From Shewanella amazonensis SB2B (GTDB taxonomy: Bacteria > Pseudomonadota > Gammaproteobacteria > Enterobacterales > Shewanellaceae): a DNA stretch of 64,000 bases. The notes beneath the pieces are model-generated. The model saw only the letters and a list, made by a program, of their open reading frames with translations. It ran no database searches and had not been told where the DNA came from. The stretch covers positions 2,548,001-2,612,000 of the forward strand of contig NC_008700.1 of assembly GCF_000015245.1 (NCBI RefSeq). The letters are read 5' to 3'. Below are positions 16,228 through 25,855 of this stretch, piece after piece (the first letter of the stretch is position 1; each line of letters starts with the position of its first letter). The position numbers and the translations under genes are program-made.

Positions 16228-18708
16228 TCAGTCGCAGGCTTTAAGCACACTGGCATCGTTCACCAGAATGGTGGCTGTGCCTGCAGCTGCCGACTTGGCA
16301 AAACCTGCTACCTGCCACTGCATCTCTGCAGTCGACGCAGCCGCCTTGCCATCGGTGGCACCGTTCTCGCTTGGATCCACGATAGAGCTGTGATGCCCCT
16401 TGATAAAGCGCACTGCACCGCCGCCCTGAGCCGTGGTGTCACGACACTCCAGCCCCAGGTTTGCAATCAGTGGCTCGGTTCCCGACAGCGGGAAGCCTTC
16501 CACACTGTTTGGCAGTACCTGATCAGGCAGGTTACCGTTACCGTCACCCACCACCTCAATCAGATGAACAGGCAAACCCGTTGCCTTCAGCATGCCAGCA
16601 TGGTTAACCGGGTCAATGGAGTCCACACCGGTCTGGATGGCAAACGCGAAAGTAGGGATAAAGCCGGCATAAACCTGCTGTACCAGCGCCGCGTATTCAG
16701 GGCTACCGGGCTCATAACCTGCCGTGTTGGCCGCATCCACCATGGCCTGGAACTCAGAAGTACCGGTAATGGTATTAAAGAGCACAGGGCCAAAGGTCGC
16801 GGAGCCCGCGAAGGCGCCAGCCAAGCCACCGGAAGGCGCAACCAGTGAAGCCGCAGTGATGGCATAGGGATTGGGCAACTGAGTACCTGTGCCTGGGTCA
16901 ACCAAACCGGTTGAAGCGTAGGTCGCAAAGTTGGTGTTTACAATGCCACCGAGGCTCAGGCCCTGGGAAGACACCTTGGACACATCGAATACCTGAGGCT
17001 GGTTGTTGGCGGCCAAATATTGCGCCATGCCTGTAAGTGCCAAACGCACGCCCAGATGGTCGGCCACGGCCTGACGGAAGTTATCCCGCACCGACAGTGA
17101 ACTTGCGATATTTACAAACACCAGCGGTGAACCATTTTTGAACGCGTCAGGTTTACCAACCACAGGACCAAATGACGGATCGGTCGCTGAAACTTCATAG
17201 ATACCATCTTTGTTGGCATCAAATGAACGCTCACCATGAAGCGGCATATCGATGGCGACAGTGGCCACACCGGCTGCGGCATAGGTACCCGCATAGGCGA
17301 GCGCCATTTCTTTACCACCGCCCAGACCATGCATGGCAATATTTACCGGCCAGCCATTGGCAGGTGGCACAAAGGCCTGCCCCTGAGCTTCGGTAAAGGC
17401 CTTCAGCTTGGCGGCGTTGGGCAGAGTCATCAGCACAGAGACACTTTCGTATGTCTTGGGCGCTGGAATAGGGTTGAATTTGGTGACGTGGCGGGTTTTA
17501 TCCGCTGGGGTACCATCATCAAGCTTAAACTGCTTTCCAGCCAGCAGCGCCGGGTTTGCCAGCGCGGCAGCAGGGTCTTCAATACCCTGCGCCATCGCCT
17601 GGGCACCAAAGTTTTGTTGGCTCAGGGTGCCTGCCTGCAGCGCAAGCAGCACAGACACTGGGCTGTCACCCAGCGCAGTCCAGCGGCCGTTAATCTTGGG
17701 CGCCATGTCAGCGGTCAAACAGCCGTTGGCGGAACAATCGCTATAAACCGGCAGCTTGATTTTGGCAACATATACATCGGCCAAATCAGACAGTACGTAG
17801 GGCAGACCCATTTCCGGGCTCATACCGGCCATTTGCGCCACTGTCATCCCGGTTGGGGTTGGAAACATATCGAACGATGGCTTGAACGCATCGTTGCTCG
17901 CCATCAGCAGTTTCAGGGTTTCATAAGCAGGATTAACCGATTGGGTGGTAAAGAGGCTCGAGTAGGTGATGCTGGCCTTATCGACACCTTTGGACTCGAG
18001 GGCATTTTCATAGCTGTTAACCAACGCCTGCAAGCCGCGCTGTGCTTCGGTGCCCAGCGGATGGGTGGTGATATCCATCTTTACCGAGCCGTAGGTCGAC
18101 GAAGTGGCGACCGGACGGTTTTCAGAGTCTTCAATCAGAGTCGTGGTGGCGTAAATGTACGACTGACCGGCTTTCAGTGGCTTTAAGGGCACGATGACAA
18201 TCTTGTTGCCCACTGCCTGACTGATAAAGTCGACACCGAATTGCAGCTCATCGCCAATCTTACAGGCTGATACCGAAGGCGCCGCTTTACATTCTGCATC
18301 CGAGGAGAGCGCGCCGCCCACAGTGGCTTCAAAAACACGCACGGCGCCGGGCTGGAATACAGAGGCTGCGTTTAGTGACAGCAGGTTACCGCTGTGATCT
18401 CTGGATGGGGCAAAATCAATGCTGATGGGCTGCGTGGTGGACCAGCCATCAAGCGCGCCGATGGCGTACTGAGGGTTGGTATAATCACCGCCTTCTTCGC
18501 CGGGAATGGCCAGGGTACCATCGAGGGTGCCACTGAACAGCAGATCGCTCGGCAGCGGTACCTTGCCAGCGGTTGGATCAAACACCAGGTGGGACTCGGG
18601 GATCAGCGGCTCGATATTATCCCTGAGCTCATTGACACTATCCTCACCACCACAGCCGCTGAGGCCCAGAGCCGAGGCGATTGCTACTCCCAAAATGAGT
18701 CTTTTCAT
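16228..18708 (-). CDS. VolA/Pla-1-type surface lipoprotein phospholipase
   Basis: An 826-residue lipoprotein: signal MKRLILGVAIASALGLSGC with lipobox LSGC, then GGEDS. The N-terminal 300 residues form an Ig-like/beta region beginning with PLPSDLLF and TxQPISIDF blocks. The C-terminal part is an alpha/beta hydrolase with an oxyanion-type MHGLGGGK segment and the nucleophile elbow GLSLGG (S585). This matches the Pla-1/cef extracellular lipase family; Vibrio VolA is a surface-exposed lysophospholipase used to scavenge lipids. A full catalytic triad cannot be proven by eye, although a late His near FIKGHHSSI is a good candidate. It appears monocistronic and divergent from yciK. Confidence 0.88.
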   Translation of the reverse strand: MKRLILGVAIASALGLSGCGGEDSVNELRDNIEPLIPESHLVFDPTAGKVPLPSDLLFSGTLDGTLAIPGEEGGDYTNPQYAIGALDGWSTTQPISIDFAPSRDHSGNLLSLNAASVFQPGAVRVFEATVGGALSSDAECKAAPSVSACKIGDELQFGVDFISQAVGNKIVIVPLKPLKAGQSYIYATTTLIEDSENRPVATSSTYGSVKMDITTHPLGTEAQRGLQALVNSYENALESKGVDKASITYSSLFTTQSVNPAYETLKLLMASNDAFKPSFDMFPTPTGMTVAQMAGMSPEMGLPYVLSDLADVYVAKIKLPVYSDCSANGCLTADMAPKINGRWTALGDSPVSVLLALQAGTLSQQNFGAQAMAQGIEDPAAALANPALLAGKQFKLDDGTPADKTRHVTKFNPIPAPKTYESVSVLMTLPNAAKLKAFTEAQGQAFVPPANGWPVNIAMHGLGGGKEMALAYAGTYAAAGVATVAIDMPLHGERSFDANKDGIYEVSATDPSFGPVVGKPDAFKNGSPLVFVNIASSLSVRDNFRQAVADHLGVRLALTGMAQYLAANNQPQVFDVSKVSSQGLSLGGIVNTNFATYASTGLVDPGTGTQLPNPYAITAASLVAPSGGLAGAFAGSATFGPVLFNTITGTSEFQAMVDAANTAGYEPGSPEYAALVQQVYAGFIPTFAFAIQTGVDSIDPVNHAGMLKATGLPVHLIEVVGDGNGNLPDQVLPNSVEGFPLSGTEPLIANLGLECRDTTAQGGGAVRFIKGHHSSIVDPSENGATDGKAAASTAEMQWQVAGFAKSAAAGTATILVNDASVLKACD

Positions 18709-18970
18709 CTTTTTTCCCCAAATCTTGTTGTAATAATTTTGTTTTCCCCAAGAAATTGGTCACAATAGCCCGTATTGCGATGCCAACCGGACTTATTAAA
18801 TGTCCGTAACTCGTTTCAACTTAACGCAAAAATATTGAGTTCGCTACAATTTTGTCACACTGCGCAATGAAGTGAACGCCCAATAAACAGTCAATTGTTT
18901 TAAACAGCTGTATGACTCATAAAATCCCTCAGTAAAGACGGGAAGTTGCGCCAAGAGGAAGTTTAAATCC

Positions 18971-19708
18971 ATGTTGGAATATAAAGTTGCCCCCGATGCT
19001 CTGAAAGGCAAAACGATTCTGGTTACCGGTGCCGGTGACGGTATCGGCCGCGCTGCGGCACTGGCTTACGCCGCCCACGGCGCCACTGTGATCCTGCTGG
19101 GCCGCACTGTGAAGAAACTCGAAGCCGTTTACGATGAAATTGAAGCGGCAGGCCAGCCTACTCCGGCCATTGTGCCTTTGGATATGAAAGGCGCTACAGA
19201 GCAAAACTACCGCGACATGGCAGATACCATCGAAGAGCAATTTGGCCATCTCGACGGCGTGCTGCACAATGCCAGTGTACTGGGCGTGCTGGGTCCGTTT
19301 GAACACATAGATTTGGCTTCACTCGAAGAAGTCATGAAGGTCAACGTTACCGCTCAGGCGATCATGACCAAAAGCCTGCTCAAGGTGCTGCGCAAGGCGC
19401 CTGCCGCCTCGGTTATTTTTACCTCCAGCGGTGTTGGCCGTACTGGCCGGGCCTACTGGGGCCCTTATGCCTTTTCCAAATTTGCCACCGAAGGCATGAT
19501 GCAGGTGCTCGCCCACGAATGTGATGGCACCAATGTGCGGGCCAATTCAATTAACCCCGGTGCTACCCGTACCAAGATGCGCGCCAACGCTTATCCGGGT
19601 GAAGATCCGCAAACCCTGAAAACGGCCGAAGAGCTGATGCCGCTGTATGTCTATCTGATGGCAGACGACAGCAAAGACCAGAATGGTCAGGCCTTCAGCG
19701 CACAATAA
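18971..19708 (+). CDS. yciK: YciK-type short-chain dehydrogenase
   Basis: A 245-residue SDR oxidoreductase. The Rossmann motif TGAGDGIG lies near residues 19-26, the catalytic SS...YxxxK set is present (TSSGVG and YAFSK), and NPGATRT follows. The C-terminal ELMPLYVYLMADDS segment is typical of YciK. The substrate is not known. In E. coli it also lies in the trp/rluB neighbourhood. A GAGGAAG site precedes the ATG and a strong terminator follows. Confidence 0.92.
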   Translation: MLEYKVAPDALKGKTILVTGAGDGIGRAAALAYAAHGATVILLGRTVKKLEAVYDEIEAAGQPTPAIVPLDMKGATEQNYRDMADTIEEQFGHLDGVLHNASVLGVLGPFEHIDLASLEEVMKVNVTAQAIMTKSLLKVLRKAPAASVIFTSSGVGRTGRAYWGPYAFSKFATEGMMQVLAHECDGTNVRANSINPGATRTKMRANAYPGEDPQTLKTAEELMPLYVYLMADDSKDQNGQAFSAQ

Positions 19709-19720
19709 GCTCTATTCACA

Positions 19721-19745
19721 AGGCCCGCTGCAGCGGGCTTTTTTA
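19721..19745 (+). terminator. Intrinsic terminator after yciK
   Basis: A self-complementary GC-rich palindrome (GCCCGCTG/CAGCGGGC) with essentially no loop, then a six-base T run. The effective hairpin must open a few central pairs. Confidence 0.82.
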
Positions 19746-19783
19746 TATTTACTCTCAGCCAAATACAATAAAGAGCAAAGACT

Positions 19784-20695
19784 ATGACAGCTCCCTACCC
19801 TATTGGCACGCCCGGTTCGCCCTGGAATGATGCCGACAAGCAAGCCTGGTTTAAAGTCCAAACAGTAAAACGCAGCTATCAGGATGAAGTGCTGTCTCGC
19901 GTGCTGCCACTGAGTGCCGATTTTGAATTGGTTAACTACGGCGCACTTTCTATCGATGCCGGACGTTTCCCGCTGTATGCCCTGAAAAACCAATGGCAGC
20001 CAGGCCTGCCGCTGGCGCTGGTTACGGGCGGTGTTCACGGGTATGAAACCAGCGGCGTACAGGGCGCGCTGGACTTTCTCCATCAGGATGCCAAAGACTA
20101 TAAGGGCAAGGTAAACCTTCTGGTTGTACCTTGCGTGAGCCCCTGGGGTTACGAAATCATCAATCGTTGGAACCCCAAAGCGGTCGATCCCAACCGCTCC
20201 TTTGTGGAAAACAGTCCATCAGAGGAATCAGCAGCCCTGCTGAAACTGGTCGCCCCCCATCAGTCTGACTTTGTGCTGCATATCGACCTGCACGAAACCA
20301 CAGACACAGATGAAACTGAGTTTCGCCCGGCGCTGGCTGCCCGTGATGGCAAAGACTATGAGCCCGATGTCATCCCCGATGGCTTTTATCTGGTGGGGGA
20401 TAGCGATAACCCCCAGGAAGCTTTCCAAAAAGCGATTATTGATGCGGTGGAAAAGGTCACCCATATTGCGCCCCCCGATGAGAAGGGCAACATTATCGGC
20501 TCACCTGTGGTGCAGCATGGTGTCATTAACTACCCGGTAAAGAAACTGGGGTTGTGCGCCGGGATAACGGATGCAACCTATACCACAACGACCGAGGTCT
20601 ATCCCGACAGTCCCAAAGCAACAGCTGAAGAATGTAATGCCGCTCAGGTGGCAGCCATTCGCGCCGCGCTGGACTTTATGCTGGCAAATCGCTGA
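19784..20695 (+). CDS. M14/AspA-type zinc metallopeptidase-like protein
   Basis: A 303-residue protein of the M14 carboxypeptidase / succinylglutamate desuccinylase-like group. The zinc ligands H85 and E88 lie in GGVHGYETSG, the third ligand H170 in HIDLHETTDTDE, and the probable catalytic Glu is E271 in TTTTEVYPDS. VDPNRSF contains the conserved NR substrate-binding pair. It has no signal peptide, so it is cytoplasmic; the substrate is probably a small amide or peptide but is not known. It is a single gene between two terminators. Confidence 0.82.
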   Translation: MTAPYPIGTPGSPWNDADKQAWFKVQTVKRSYQDEVLSRVLPLSADFELVNYGALSIDAGRFPLYALKNQWQPGLPLALVTGGVHGYETSGVQGALDFLHQDAKDYKGKVNLLVVPCVSPWGYEIINRWNPKAVDPNRSFVENSPSEESAALLKLVAPHQSDFVLHIDLHETTDTDETEFRPALAARDGKDYEPDVIPDGFYLVGDSDNPQEAFQKAIIDAVEKVTHIAPPDEKGNIIGSPVVQHGVINYPVKKLGLCAGITDATYTTTTEVYPDSPKATAEECNAAQVAAIRAALDFMLANR

Positions 20696-20722
20696 TATAG
20701 CGGCTCAACGTTTCATAGCAAT

Positions 20723-20750
20723 AAAAACGGCTGCCTTGGCAGCCGTTTTT
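20723..20750. terminator. Bidirectional terminator between peptidase and sialidase-fold genes
   Basis: A 13-bp perfect stem AAAAACGGCTGCC/GGCAGCCGTTTTT with only a two-base apex. It has T runs on both strands and lies between convergent genes. Confidence 0.9.
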
Positions 20751-20761
20751 ATTGCGCGAGT

Positions 20762-21715
20762 CTACTCAAGTCGGATAGCGGCAAAGTAAATCGCCGTCTT
20801 TCCTTCATGGCTTGAGTAATAACTGACTTTCAGCTCATCTCCTTTTACAGAGTGCTCCATCACCACCCCCGCGTAGCTGGTATCTCCCCCAGAAGGCAGC
20901 GATAAATGCTCGGCCACATGGCCGGTGGTTTCACATATTTCCACCAGAGACGTGCGTACCTTTTCATCATAGAGCCGCACAATGGCCAGTAAGCGATTGC
21001 ACCAGCGAAAAACAACCGGGCCGCCGATGCGACAATCCAGCTCAAGCCATTGCCAATCCATAAAAGGGGCTTTTGCTTTGCCAAGTAAACCGTTTCTACG
21101 GTCATCCCAGACAGGATCACGTCTGAGCAAACAGGTGAAGATGCCATCGGTGATCTCAAGGCCTGTTTCATTGACATAACCCTCGCTGTTAAGAGCAGCA
21201 ACCAACGGGATGAAATCAGTACCTTTGAGTGGGCCTTGCGGCGCAGCCCGGTACAGGCGGACATCACCATCAGGCCCGGGACGATAAGCCACACCATAAA
21301 GGGCAGGCGCTCTAGAGACTGATTGCTCATTGTTATCGGCTATCACCCGCCACAGCCAATAACCTGTGTCGGCGCAGTGTTCAGCCGCCTGCCAACGACA
21401 ACCATCAGACGAACGCCACATAAGAGACTGCAGCGGCTCTCCGGCAATGGCTCTGGCGCCAAACAGATAAAGCTCGCCCAGCCAAACCAGTAATCTGGCG
21501 TCACGTAAATCTCCTTCATCCAGCTTGATGAGCGCCGCCTCTTTCCAGCTGGAACCATCATCCTCAGACACCAAAATCCTGAGTGCTCCGTCTGGTGATA
21601 CGTGGGCAGAGCCTTCACGAAAGGCGCAGTACAACTTGCCATCAAAACGAATTAAATCCGTAAAGGCGTTGTGATCTCCCCGATCCCAGATTTTTACCAC
21701 TGACAACAGCTTCAT
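20762..21715 (-). CDS. Sialidase-fold (six-bladed beta-propeller) protein
   Basis: A 317-residue protein with beta-propeller repeats. An Asp-box SEDDGSSW is at 50-57 and a degenerate second one (RSSDGCRW) occurs about 50 residues later. The early CAFREG segment resembles the first-Arg region of sialidases. There is no signal peptide and the full catalytic set (Arg triad, Tyr/Glu pair) cannot be identified with confidence. It may be a glycan-binding or hydrolase-like cytoplasmic protein rather than a true exo-sialidase. It is monocistronic and convergent with the peptidase gene. Confidence 0.7.
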   Translation of the reverse strand: MKLLSVVKIWDRGDHNAFTDLIRFDGKLYCAFREGSAHVSPDGALRILVSEDDGSSWKEAALIKLDEGDLRDARLLVWLGELYLFGARAIAGEPLQSLMWRSSDGCRWQAAEHCADTGYWLWRVIADNNEQSVSRAPALYGVAYRPGPDGDVRLYRAAPQGPLKGTDFIPLVAALNSEGYVNETGLEITDGIFTCLLRRDPVWDDRRNGLLGKAKAPFMDWQWLELDCRIGGPVVFRWCNRLLAIVRLYDEKVRTSLVEICETTGHVAEHLSLPSGGDTSYAGVVMEHSVKGDELKVSYYSSHEGKTAIYFAAIRLE

Positions 21716-21759
21716 GTCGCTTCCATGTAAACAGTCTGATTTACTGATTGGTATAACAC

Positions 21760-21786
21760 AAAAGGCCGCATAAGCGGCCTTTTTTA
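21760..21786 (-). terminator. Terminator downstream of rluB
   Basis: A 10-bp stem AAAAGGCCGC/GCGGCCTTTT with an ATAA loop. The A run on the left is the minus-strand U run; T residues on the right make it symmetrical. Confidence 0.85.
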
Positions 21787-21813
21787 CTCAGATATCCAAC
21801 GCCTTAGGCGGGA

Positions 21814-22701
21814 TTAACTGCGGGTGCGAGTGGGCTTGGGACGTTTTGAGCCGGTGGCGGCGCCTACCTTGCTCTTGCGCACTGCGCGGCGAATTTTGGC
21901 GCTGCGCACCTGGGACGCACGCGCCACACTGTGCTTGTCGGTACCAATCATGGAGCGGGTTTCAGGATCCATACCAGCCAGCTGACGCAGGTAGTTTACC
22001 TGCTCCAGCGGCAGTTCAATCCAGCCACCACGGGGCAAGGTTTTCGGCAGTTCAATCATACCGTAACGCACGCGGATAAGACGGCTCACCTGCACTTCCT
22101 GGGATTCCCACAGGCGGCGCACTTCACGGTTACGCCCTTCGCGCAGTCCCACGTGCCACCATTGGTTGACACCTTCACCACCGGCAGCCTTTACATAATC
22201 AAACTGCGCCGGACCGTCTTCAAGCATCACGCCGGTACGCAGCTTTTGAATGGTAAAGTCATTCACTTCACCAAAGGTACGCACAGCATACTCACGGTCA
22301 ACTTCGTTGGACGGGTGCATCAGGCGGTTAGCCAGTTCACCGTCAGAGGTAAACAGCAACAGGCCCGAAGTGTTGATATCCAGACGACCCACTGCCACCC
22401 AACGGGCGTCACGCAGCTTGGGCAGGCGGTCAAATACCGTGGGACGGCCTTCCGGGTCTTTGCGGGAGCAAATTTCACCCTCTGGCTTATGGTAAGCCAG
22501 CACACGACAGATGATATCGTCGGCTGACTTGATAGACACCAGGCGACCGTCGAGACGCACTTTGGCGTCGGCATCTACCCGGTCTCCGAGGTTGGCGATT
22601 TCGCCGTTGATACTCACTCGTCCTGCAGCAATCCATGCCTCCATCTCACGACGGGAGCCATGGCCTGCACGGGCCAAGACTTTCTGCAACTTTTCACTCA
22701 T
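21814..22701 (-). CDS. rluB: 23S rRNA pseudouridine(2605) synthase RluB
   Basis: A 295-residue RsuA-family pseudouridine synthase. An S4 RNA-binding domain (residues 1-60, KVLARAGHGSRR) precedes the catalytic domain with GRLDINTSGLLLFT, where D108 is the catalytic Asp. The last 35 residues are Lys/Arg rich, a feature of RluB that extends RNA contact. It modifies U2605 of 23S rRNA in the E. coli counterpart. It overlaps scpB by 8 bases, forming the scpA-scpB-rluB unit that is common in this group. Confidence 0.93.
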   Translation of the reverse strand: MSEKLQKVLARAGHGSRREMEAWIAAGRVSINGEIANLGDRVDADAKVRLDGRLVSIKSADDIICRVLAYHKPEGEICSRKDPEGRPTVFDRLPKLRDARWVAVGRLDINTSGLLLFTSDGELANRLMHPSNEVDREYAVRTFGEVNDFTIQKLRTGVMLEDGPAQFDYVKAAGGEGVNQWWHVGLREGRNREVRRLWESQEVQVSRLIRVRYGMIELPKTLPRGGWIELPLEQVNYLRQLAGMDPETRSMIGTDKHSVARASQVRSAKIRRAVRKSKVGAATGSKRPKPTRTRS

Positions 22702-23290
22702 GAGTTAATTCTTCCTGCGCATTTGGTAATTCAGTTTGTTTGCCAAATAACGCATCCAATGACTCCAGATCCGCCAGCGCCGGTAATGACGCCAGATTAT
22801 CCAAGCCAAAATAGGCCAAAAATTCTGAAGTGGTGGCGTAAAGTGCCGGACGACCCGGAACCTCTTTATGCCCCACCACTCTGATCCATCGACGATCAGA
22901 TAAGGTTTTCAGGATGTGGCTTCCAAGTGCCACACCCCTTACCTGCTCAATATCACCCCGGGTCACAGGTTGGCGATATGCAATCACCGCCAGGGTTTCC
23001 AGGGTTGCCCGCGAATACTTGGGCGCCTTTTCCTGCCACAGGGTCTGCAGGTAAGGGTTCAGGGTTTCCTGGGTCTGGAAGCGGTATCCGCCCGCCACTT
23101 TCACCAGATTGACCCCTCGTTCCTGATAATCGACCATCAGCTCGGCAACAACGGTACTGATCCTTTCCCGTGATACGGCAAAAGGCGCCAGCACGCCTTC
23201 TCGCAATGCTTTGATGGTCATCGGCTTTTGCTGAACAAACAGGCAAGCCTCTATCAATTGTTTCAGCTGTAAGTGACTAATCTGCGCCAT
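22694..23290 (-). CDS. scpB: Segregation and condensation protein ScpB
   Basis: A 198-residue protein of tandem winged-helix domains. The opening LIEACLFVQQKPMTIKAL and the diagnostic ETLAVIAYRQPVTRGDIEQVRGV match ScpB; the latter is its conserved region. ScpB pairs with ScpA as the non-SMC part of an Smc complex that organises chromosomes. It is in the scpA-scpB-rluB operon with a 1-base overlap with scpA. Enterobacteria use MukBEF instead, so an Smc partner should exist elsewhere or the complex may act alone. Confidence 0.92.
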   Translation of the reverse strand: MAQISHLQLKQLIEACLFVQQKPMTIKALREGVLAPFAVSRERISTVVAELMVDYQERGVNLVKVAGGYRFQTQETLNPYLQTLWQEKAPKYSRATLETLAVIAYRQPVTRGDIEQVRGVALGSHILKTLSDRRWIRVVGHKEVPGRPALYATTSEFLAYFGLDNLASLPALADLESLDALFGKQTELPNAQEELTHE

Positions 23291-24078
23291 CAGGTCGCCT
23301 TCACGTAAATGCCGCTGAGGGGCTCGGCCTGGTACAGCTCAACCAGGGTTTCCTTCACCAGTTCCATCAGCGCAAGAAAACTGACCACCACACCGCCACG
23401 GCCTTCTTCCGGACTGAAAAGCGCCGTGAAGGGCGTGAAGTGTTCATGATCCAGTTTGGCTAAAATTTCGCTCATTCGCTCCCGGGTAGAGAGCACTTCT
23501 TTTTTCACCTGGTGGTGTTCAAAGGCCGATGCCCGTTTAAGTACTTCAGCAAAGGCCAGTGCCAGCTCTTTGAGCGAAACATCAGGCGGTATGACCTCGG
23601 GTTTAAGCCCCGGGGCGGCCTGAGCCCGCGCCTGATGCACATCACGCTCGAGCCGTGGCAATTCGTCAAGCTTAAAAGCCGCCTCTCGAATCGACTCATA
23701 GGCCTTGAGCTGCTTGATAAGCCGGACCCGCGGGTCTTCTTCCTCGTCGTCTTCCACCGCCATTTTCGGCAACAGCAGTCGCGACTTGATTTCCGCCAGG
23801 GTAGCCGCCATCACCAGGTAATCGGCGGCAAGCTCAATCCGTGCATCGGTCAGCAATCGGATGTATTCAAGGTACTGAGCCGCTATCAGGGTCAGGGGCA
23901 GTTCTATCACGTCGAGCTTTTGCTTTCGGATAAGGTAAAGCAGCAAGTCGAGTGGACCTTCAAAGGCCTCCAGGAACACTTCAAGCGCTTCCGGTGGGAT
24001 AAAGAGATCGGCGGGCAACTCCCTGACGGGCTCCCCACGAACCACCGCAAGTGGCAAACTTTGCTGAATGCCTTGCAT
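23290..24078 (-). CDS. scpA: Segregation and condensation protein ScpA (kleisin)
   Basis: A 262-residue kleisin-family protein. The FEGPLDLLLYLIRKQKLDV segment is the hallmark of ScpA, followed by AQYLEYI and the helical domain with the ATLAEIKSRLLLP motif. The C-terminal winged helix (AFTALFSPEEGRGGVVVSFLALMELVK) contacts the Smc head. It starts the operon with scpB and rluB. A short N-terminal extension (about 25 residues) precedes the conserved part. Confidence 0.92.
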   Translation of the reverse strand: MQGIQQSLPLAVVRGEPVRELPADLFIPPEALEVFLEAFEGPLDLLLYLIRKQKLDVIELPLTLIAAQYLEYIRLLTDARIELAADYLVMAATLAEIKSRLLLPKMAVEDDEEEDPRVRLIKQLKAYESIREAAFKLDELPRLERDVHQARAQAAPGLKPEVIPPDVSLKELALAFAEVLKRASAFEHHQVKKEVLSTRERMSEILAKLDHEHFTPFTALFSPEEGRGGVVVSFLALMELVKETLVELYQAEPLSGIYVKAT

Positions 24079-24266
24079 CTATCCTCCAGGCGACCCAAAG
24101 GCCACCTTCTTACCAAAAAACCGAGCTTTTACAATGTGTAAGAGGCCCAATTTCACCGGTTTTCAGCGCCGTACCCGTTATCGGACACGAAAGCGCGCGA
24201 TTATACCCGAAAACAGGTCTTCTTAAAAGAAAAGCCGCTTGAAAGAAACGTGGCCGACGAGCCATT

Positions 24267-24887
24267 TTACAGAAACGGACTGATATCCCCGGCGCCTTCC
24301 CGGAGCACCTCGAAGGTGTCTTCCGACATATCCACCACAGTGGTCGGACTCTCACCGAGGTAACCACCATTGAGAATAGCCTCAACCTGGTGTTCGAGCA
24401 GGTCGCGGATATGTTCAGGATCCGATTCGGCGAACTCCTGGCCGGGCATCACCAAACTGGTGGACATTAAAGGCTCACCGAGTGCTTCGAGCAGTGCCAG
24501 GGCTATCACGTTGTCGGGCACGCGGATACCAATGGTTTTCTTCTTGTCGTTTTGCAAACGGCGCGGTACTTCTTTGGTGGCCTTGAAAATAAAGGTGTAA
24601 GGCCCGGGCGTGCAGTGTTTCACCAAGCGGAAGGCCTGATTCTCGACCCTGGCGTAGGTCGCAATTTCAGACAGGTCACGGCACATCAAAGAGAAGTGAT
24701 GATCCTGCTCCATCTGACGAATTCGCACGATACGCTCCATGGCGTTTTTATCGCCAATCAGGCAGCCCAGGGCATACCCCGAGTCGGTGGGATACACAAT
24801 CACGCCGCCACTTCTAAGAATATTGACCGCCTGATCTATCAAGCGTTTTTGAGGATTCACCTCATGCACATAAAAAAATTGACTCAT
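24267..24887 (-). CDS. yciO: YciO family (Sua5/YrdC-like) protein
   Basis: A 206-residue protein of the Sua5/YciO/YrdC/YwlC family. The DSGYALGCLIGDKNAMERIVRIRQ block and the DHHFSLMCRDLSEI segment are typical, and the absence of the C-terminal Sua5 domain and the overall length suit YciO. Known relatives make threonylcarbamoyl-AMP for tRNA t6A; YciO itself is regarded as having weak or distinct activity. It overlaps rnm by the 4-base ATGA, indicating translational coupling. Confidence 0.9.
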   Translation of the reverse strand: MSQFFYVHEVNPQKRLIDQAVNILRSGGVIVYPTDSGYALGCLIGDKNAMERIVRIRQMEQDHHFSLMCRDLSEIATYARVENQAFRLVKHCTPGPYTFIFKATKEVPRRLQNDKKKTIGIRVPDNVIALALLEALGEPLMSTSLVMPGQEFAESDPEHIRDLLEHQVEAILNGGYLGESPTTVVDMSEDTFEVLREGAGDISPFL

Positions 24888-25744
24888 TCCCTCGTCCCCC
24901 AGAGTTCGGTTTGCCAGACCCAGGTCACGCCCTGTGGTCGGTAAAGATTTTTACCCAGCTCGACAAAGCTGCCGGGAAAATGAAAATCGCTGCCCAAGCT
25001 GCCGTATAAGCCGTTGAGATGGGACAGCGCCACCAAATTGGCTCTGTCCTCTAATGTTTGCTGCCCCAGCACCACTTCCATGGCATCGCCGCCAGCTTCT
25101 TTAAATTCCCGCACCAATTTTTTCAGCCACTTGGCCGACATTTTATAGCCACTGGGGTGGGCAAGCACTGCCACACCGCCGGCACGATGAATAATCGCAA
25201 TCGCCGAGGCCATATCGCCCCAGTTATTGGGCACATAGCCGGTTTTGTTGCGGGCCAGAAAGCGCTTGAATACCCCGGCCATGTCTGCGGCAATGCCCCG
25301 CTCAACCAGTACCCTGGCGTAGTGGCCGCGGCTCACAGCCGCGTTTCCGGCCAGTTCCTTTGCCGCTTCAAAGGTACCTTCGATACCGGCCTTGGTCAGA
25401 CGATTGCCTATTTCACGGGCACGGATTTCCCTTAGCTCCCGTTGCCGCGCAAGAAACGCCTGTAACTCAGGGTGATGCCGGTCCACCTGCAGCGCCACAA
25501 TGTGGATATCGTAACTGTGCCATCGGGTTGAAATTTCTACCCCGTCAACCAGTTCGAGCGGCGACTGCGACGCATTGTTGGTGCCGTGGGCCTCTTCAAG
25601 CCCGTCGAGGGTGTCGTGATCGGTAATCGCAAGCAAATTCACGCCGCGTTCAATGGCGCGGGTGACCACATCCGAGGGCGAAAGTTGTCCGTCGGACGCT
25701 GTGGTATGGCAGTGGAGATCAACCAAATAATTTTCATCGTTCAT
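24884..25744 (-). CDS. rnm: PHP-domain 5'-3' exoribonuclease RNase AM (TrpH)
   Basis: A 286-residue PHP phosphoesterase. The metal-binding motifs are visible in order: DLHCHTTASDGQLSP, TDHDTLDGLEEA, VLAHPSGYKM and GSDFHFPGS. E. coli TrpH/YciV is RNase AM, which trims 5' ends of 5S rRNA and degrades short RNA and nucleotide 3',5'-bisphosphates. It is divergent from the trp operon as in E. coli and coupled to yciO. Confidence 0.92.
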   Translation of the reverse strand: MNDENYLVDLHCHTTASDGQLSPSDVVTRAIERGVNLLAITDHDTLDGLEEAHGTNNASQSPLELVDGVEISTRWHSYDIHIVALQVDRHHPELQAFLARQRELREIRAREIGNRLTKAGIEGTFEAAKELAGNAAVSRGHYARVLVERGIAADMAGVFKRFLARNKTGYVPNNWGDMASAIAIIHRAGGVAVLAHPSGYKMSAKWLKKLVREFKEAGGDAMEVVLGQQTLEDRANLVALSHLNGLYGSLGSDFHFPGSFVELGKNLYRPQGVTWVWQTELWGTRE

Positions 25745-25855
25745 AGGCTTATTCTACTTGAAAGCATTATGAAAAGCGCCTCAAACTTTCAGCTCTTCCC
25801 GACCGTATTCAATGGCCGAATCAGTGAGTTCCCATAGATTATGATAAATATTCAA

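Noticed and set aside
17236..18186. An open frame of 316 codons on the plus strand inside the VolA-like gene
   Set aside because: It is antisense to a lipoprotein with lipobox and lipase motif; no ribosome site or domain.
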